Part shown: piece by piece, positions 60,960 to 64,000 of the stretch
Position numbering within the stretch: position 1 is the first letter of the stretch
How the letters are laid out: every line of letters starts with the position of its first letter
Source of the DNA: Niallia sp052318935
GTDB taxonomy: Bacteria > Bacillota > Bacilli > Bacillales > Cytobacillaceae
Length of the DNA: 64,000 nucleotides
Direction: 5' to 3' (one strand)
NCBI GenBank assembly: GCA_052318935.1
Contig: JBQRKO010000022.1
Notes under the pieces: generated by a model
Databases searched by the model: none
Told to the model about the DNA's origin: nothing
What the model saw: only the letters and a program-made list of their open reading frames with translations
Position numbers and translations under genes: made by a program

Positions 60960-61283
60960 TTATGGAACTTGTTGATAATCAGGGAAATGATAGATTTTGC
61001 CGACCTGAATATCTTCAGGTGATAAATTATCATTTAATTTTTTAAAATCGGCTATTAGTTGGTCAATGCTGACGGGCAAATTTTTATGCAATTCCCTTTC
61101 CACAATCAGAAGGACGGTATCACCGGTTTTTACTTTTTGCTGAAATGCTGGAATGGATTGGTTTGGAGCACCAGCTACTTCTATTACAGGCTCTTGGGGA
61201 GAGGTAAGAGTACCATGGTTTAAATCAAAATAAATAACATAAATGGTTATAAGGACAAGAAAGATGGTAAAGAGCCTTTTCAT
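60960..61283 (-). CDS. yqfZ: YqfZ-like protein with LysM-type domain
   Basis: A 107-residue protein with an N-terminal signal anchor (LFTIFLVLITIYVIYF, about 4-19) and a C-terminal LysM-like stretch (VKTGDTVLLIVE, then LSPEDIQVGKIYHFP). LysM domains bind peptidoglycan, so it is probably on the outer face of the membrane. Place and shape match B. subtilis YqfZ. AGGAGGC precedes the ATG on the minus strand; an upstream frame to 61346 is rejected. Confidence 0.82.
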   Translation of the reverse strand: MKRLFTIFLVLITIYVIYFDLNHGTLTSPQEPVIEVAGAPNQSIPAFQQKVKTGDTVLLIVERELHKNLPVSIDQLIADFKKLNDNLSPEDIQVGKIYHFPDYQQVP

Positions 61284-61442
61284 AGTATGCCTCCTATGTA
61301 ATTGATTAGAAATAGGGTGATTTGTTACATGCATATGCTTGTCCAATTGTTCTTATACCTGATTATTTACTAATTCAAACTTCGCACCTTCGAATTCGTT
61401 TGCAAATCTTGATAAGACTTGGTTTAGAACAATAAAAAGTAA

Positions 61443-61612
61443 GGCTTGTTTTTTATTGTTGAGGTTGCTTTCCACTACGGGTTGCTTCGCTTTCCGCGGG
61501 GTGGGAGCTGAGCCTCCTCGGCTTTGCCTTGCGGGGTCTCAGCCTTCCCACATTTCCCGCAGGAGTCTTCGCACCCTCCGTTACAAGCAACTTGTTTTAA
61601 AATAAGTTCTTG
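61443..61612 (-). repeat. Family B-type dispersed repeat, copy B3
   Basis: A reverse-orientation copy with the shared GC-rich core: CGCTTTCCGCGGGG, GAGCCTCCTCGGC, GCGGGGTCTCAGCC, CCCGCAGGAGTC. Outer parts GGCTTGTT and AACTTGTTTT are weakly inverted. Ends approximate. Confidence 0.7.
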
Positions 61613-61772
61613 TTTTCGAATTTTATTACAAGGTATTATTGCTAAACAATAGTAGCGTTGATTTTTTTCATGTTATCATTCAACGTTGTTCTACCAAAAT
61701 GTGCCGCTTGAGTCTATTTCTATAAGGTGGGTGTTTTCACCAGTTCAGCGACAGCAACTAATTGATAAAACG

Positions 61773-61904
61773 GCTTGATTGAAGTGGAAGGTGCGAGACT
61801 CCTGTGGGATTAGCGGGTTAGATGAGACCCCGCAGGCGCAAGCGCCGAGGAGGCTCATCGCACGCCCCACGGAAAGCGAGCATCCTGAAACGGAAAGCAA
61901 GCCC
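61773..61904 (+). repeat. Family B-type dispersed repeat, copy B4
   Basis: Ends GGCTTG / CAAGCC enclose GAGACTCCTGTGGGATTAGC, GAGACCCCGCAGGCGC, GCCGAGGAGGCTCATCGC and GGAAAGCG. It points toward B3, 160 bases away, so the two could form a large inverted structure. The 893-bp gap between yqfZ and the chemotaxis gene holds these two and no gene I can support. Confidence 0.72.
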
Positions 61905-62176
61905 CTATTTGTAAGGAATAATGTTTGCAAAAAAAACACCCTAAAAGACTATACAATCACTCTTTTCTAATTGCTCTAAACCAAGTTATGGCAATACATG
62001 AAGAGGAATTTATAACTGCGAAGTTTGAGTTACTAATTATTCAAAAAATCAAAGGTGAAGCATATAGGAAAAAAGGGATAGGGAAAAAGATGTAGTTTTA
62101 TGAAAAATTAACCTTTCCTTTACAAAGGCTTAATATATTTTTGCCAAAATATAAACGTAGAGAAAGGATGACTTTA

Positions 62177-63862
62177 ATGAGAATAAAAAAATTTATATCC
62201 ATTGAATTTACCATTCAGAAAAGACTGTTGTTGCTTATGATGACACTTCTAATAGCAACGGTTTCAACAGTTTCATATGTTGCTGTAAAAAAATCAAAAG
62301 AAATGGCGATTGAGCTGATGCATCAACGACTGGAACAAGAAGTAAAAACAACTTATGTGATGGCACAAAATATGATGCTTACATATATAGGAAATGAAGA
62401 CAAATTTCAAAAGAAAATGAACCAAGTAGTTCGTGATCAAGATGCAAATTTTTTAAAAGATAATATAGATGCACAATTTTATTTAGTTACTGATCAAGTA
62501 GATCCGCTTTTTCAAGTCAATAAGACGACAACATTAAAAATATCTGCTAATACGATACAGGAAATAAAACAAAAAGAATTTGGTGTACTCCAAAAAACGA
62601 TAGGGCAGCAGCGATATTCCATTGCTTTTCAAAAGATTCAAGAATTAAAAGGCATTTATGTTATTGCTGTTCCTCAAGAAGATTTCTTACAAAAGGTGCA
62701 GGACATACAAAATTTAATTATTATGGTATCTATTATAAGTATTTTCGTTACATTGATTATTATTGTTTATTTTGTAAGAAGTATTGTAAAGCCATTAAAT
62801 GTATTAAGAAACCAGATGAAGGAAGTAAGGGAAGGCAATTTATTTATTCATCCAACCATAAAAACATCTGTTCCTGAAATAAAATCATTAGTGCGCAGCT
62901 ATACGACTATGATTGACAGAATGAAAATGGTTTTAACGGAAATGAAATCGACAAGTAATCATTTAAGCAACACAGGTAATGTGTTACAAGAACAGTCTGG
63001 ATTTATTATGGAAAGAAATTCGACCCTATCAGAAATTATTACGGTTGTAAAAAAAGGGGCAGATGAAACAGCAGGCAGTTCAGAAACAGCCATACAAATA
63101 TTTCAGGAAATGAAACATACGATTGAACAAATTGATTTGAGTATGAATGAAATGAATCATAAAACAGAGGCGATGAATGGAGCAGCACAAAAAGGGGAGC
63201 AAAATATGAAGAGTTTATTTCACTCATTGGATTCCTTACAGGCTGAATTTATACATATTACAAATACGATTTTAAACGTAAAAAAACATTCCCAATCCAT
63301 TGGGGCAATCGTAGACTTGATTCGCGGTTTAGCGGAACAAACTAAATTATTAGCATTAAATGCTTCAATAGAAGCTGCTAGAGCAGGTGAAAATGGCCGT
63401 GGATTTGCTGTTGTTGCAAAGGAAGTAAGAAATTTAGCGATGTTATCATCAGATGCTACAGAGGAGATACAAGCATTTACGGCAGAGATGGATTTGATTG
63501 CTGAAAATGCGTCAAAGGATATAGAAAAAATTCAAAAAGAATTTACAAGCTGTGAGAATATTTCCGAAAAAAGCAGTCAGTCGATAGATCATTTATTACA
63601 AGGAATAACAACCGTAAATAATGGGATTGTAGATAATCAGGAGAAGCTGCTGGAACTGCAATCACTTCTACCTAAAATGGAGAATTCCTCGCTGCATTTA
63701 ACCTCCATTAGCCAACAAACTTTAGCAAGCTCTGATGAAATGACAACAATTGCTGAACTTCAGCAGGAAGAAGTTAAAACGTATGCGGACGTCAGCATAA
63801 AATTAGCGCAGCTTGTGGAATCATTGGAAAACTGCGCAAATCAATTCCAGTTAAATACATAA
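62177..63862 (+). CDS. Methyl-accepting chemotaxis protein
   Basis: A 561-residue receptor. Membrane segment 1 (LLLLMMTLLIATVSTVSYVA, about 17-36) is followed by an extracytoplasmic sensor domain of about 145 residues, membrane segment 2 (IIMVSIISIFVTLIIIVYFV, about 182-201) and a HAMP domain (VRSIVKPLNVLRNQMKEV). The signalling coiled coil has its hairpin tip at EQTKLLALNASIEAARAGE. The ligand is unknown. The ATG at 62177 has AAAGGA 9 bases upstream; earlier starts are in or before that site. B. subtilis has no receptor at this locus. Confidence 0.93.
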   Translation: MRIKKFISIEFTIQKRLLLLMMTLLIATVSTVSYVAVKKSKEMAIELMHQRLEQEVKTTYVMAQNMMLTYIGNEDKFQKKMNQVVRDQDANFLKDNIDAQFYLVTDQVDPLFQVNKTTTLKISANTIQEIKQKEFGVLQKTIGQQRYSIAFQKIQELKGIYVIAVPQEDFLQKVQDIQNLIIMVSIISIFVTLIIIVYFVRSIVKPLNVLRNQMKEVREGNLFIHPTIKTSVPEIKSLVRSYTTMIDRMKMVLTEMKSTSNHLSNTGNVLQEQSGFIMERNSTLSEIITVVKKGADETAGSSETAIQIFQEMKHTIEQIDLSMNEMNHKTEAMNGAAQKGEQNMKSLFHSLDSLQAEFIHITNTILNVKKHSQSIGAIVDLIRGLAEQTKLLALNASIEAARAGENGRGFAVVAKEVRNLAMLSSDATEEIQAFTAEMDLIAENASKDIEKIQKEFTSCENISEKSSQSIDHLLQGITTVNNGIVDNQEKLLELQSLLPKMENSSLHLTSISQQTLASSDEMTTIAELQQEEVKTYADVSIKLAQLVESLENCANQFQLNT

Positions 63863-63863
63863 A

Positions 63864-63912
63864 AAAGAGGGCAGATTATCGTTTAATTGTAACGATGGAC
63901 CGCCCTTTTTTT
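63864..63912 (+). terminator. Terminator after the chemotaxis gene
   Basis: AGAGGGC pairs with GCCCTTT, with ATCGTT / AACGAT inside, followed by TTTTT. Confidence 0.82.
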
Positions 63913-63916
63913 GGAA

Positions 63917-64000
63917 GGCTGTTTTCTCAAAGTTTGTTGTTTTTTACGTAAAAAAATGGGAGAAGATGTACTCAGCAGACTGAATACACGTAGACTCCTG
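63917..64000 (+). repeat. Family A dispersed repeat, copy A5 (cut by window end)
   Basis: GGCTGTTTTCTCAAAGTTTG onward through CAGACTGAATACACGTAGAC is the same as A1 and in the same orientation. The window ends inside the element. Confidence 0.88.

Noticed and set aside
61745..61970. Frames on both strands across repeat B4
   Set aside because: Repeat-derived, opposite-strand mirror frames with no start signals.
1..64000. CRISPR arrays, tRNA or rRNA genes, prophage or defence systems
   Set aside because: No regularly spaced repeats, no cloverleaf or rRNA sequence, and no genes of these types were seen. The repeats present are dispersed singly.

Overview
This is an AT-rich Bacillaceae chromosome segment. 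Its gene order follows the Bacillus subtilis yqe/yqf region almost gene for gene, from the end of yqeK to yqfZ, and sporulation genes (gpr, yqfC, yqfD, yqfQ) are present. The genus cannot be fixed from the sequence alone; it is a Bacillus sensu lato relative.

Layout. 0-2.2 kb: end of yqeK, rsfS, yqeM and the opposing comER. 2.2-8.3 kb: the late competence genes comEA, comEB and comEC, separated by an IS110-family insertion sequence and two small repeat elements. 8.9-11.5 kb: holA and rpsT around a 1.3-kb gene-free repeat cluster. 11.8-16.9 kb: gpr, yqxA, lepA, hemW, with no spoIIP where one is expected. 17.2-27.7 kb: the CIRCE-controlled hrcA-grpE-dnaK genes, dnaJ (separated by a nested repeat insertion), prmA, rsmE, mtaB, deoC and a Na/Pi transporter. 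28-33.9 kb: rpsU, yqeY, a sigma-W-type promoter with nfeD-floA-yqfB-like, then yqfC, yqfD and phoH. 34-40 kb: pgpH, ybeY, dgkA, cdd, era, yqzL, recO. 40-49 kb: a glycine T-box with glyQS, ccpN, yqfL, yqxD, dnaG, sigA. 49.4-61.3 kb: an unknown membrane protein, trmK, yqfO, ispH, yqfQ, cshB, nfo, yqfT, zur, yqfW, yqfX, ispG, yqfZ. 62.2-63.9 kb: a chemotaxis receptor.

The genes are mostly housekeeping: ribosome maturation and GTPases (rsfS, lepA, era, ybeY, phoH, prmA, rpsT, rpsU), chaperones, replication and sigma factor (holA, dnaG, sigA), tRNA and rRNA modification, membrane-stress proteins (nfeD, floA), c-di-AMP turnover (pgpH), isoprenoid synthesis (ispH, ispG) and metal control (zur).

The unusual content lies between genes. 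At least five families of short dispersed repeats (named A to F here) occupy nearly every long gap. Families A, B and D share a GC-rich core but have different terminal inverted repeats. Several copies carry 8-bp target duplications, and one B element sits inside a D element, so they have moved like MITEs. One D copy supplies the last codons of a gene. Family C elements repeatedly abut stop codons. Two genes, ccpN and yqxD, have no ATG, GTG or TTG start and appear to start at ATA. The NfeD protein next to floA has lost its protease domain.
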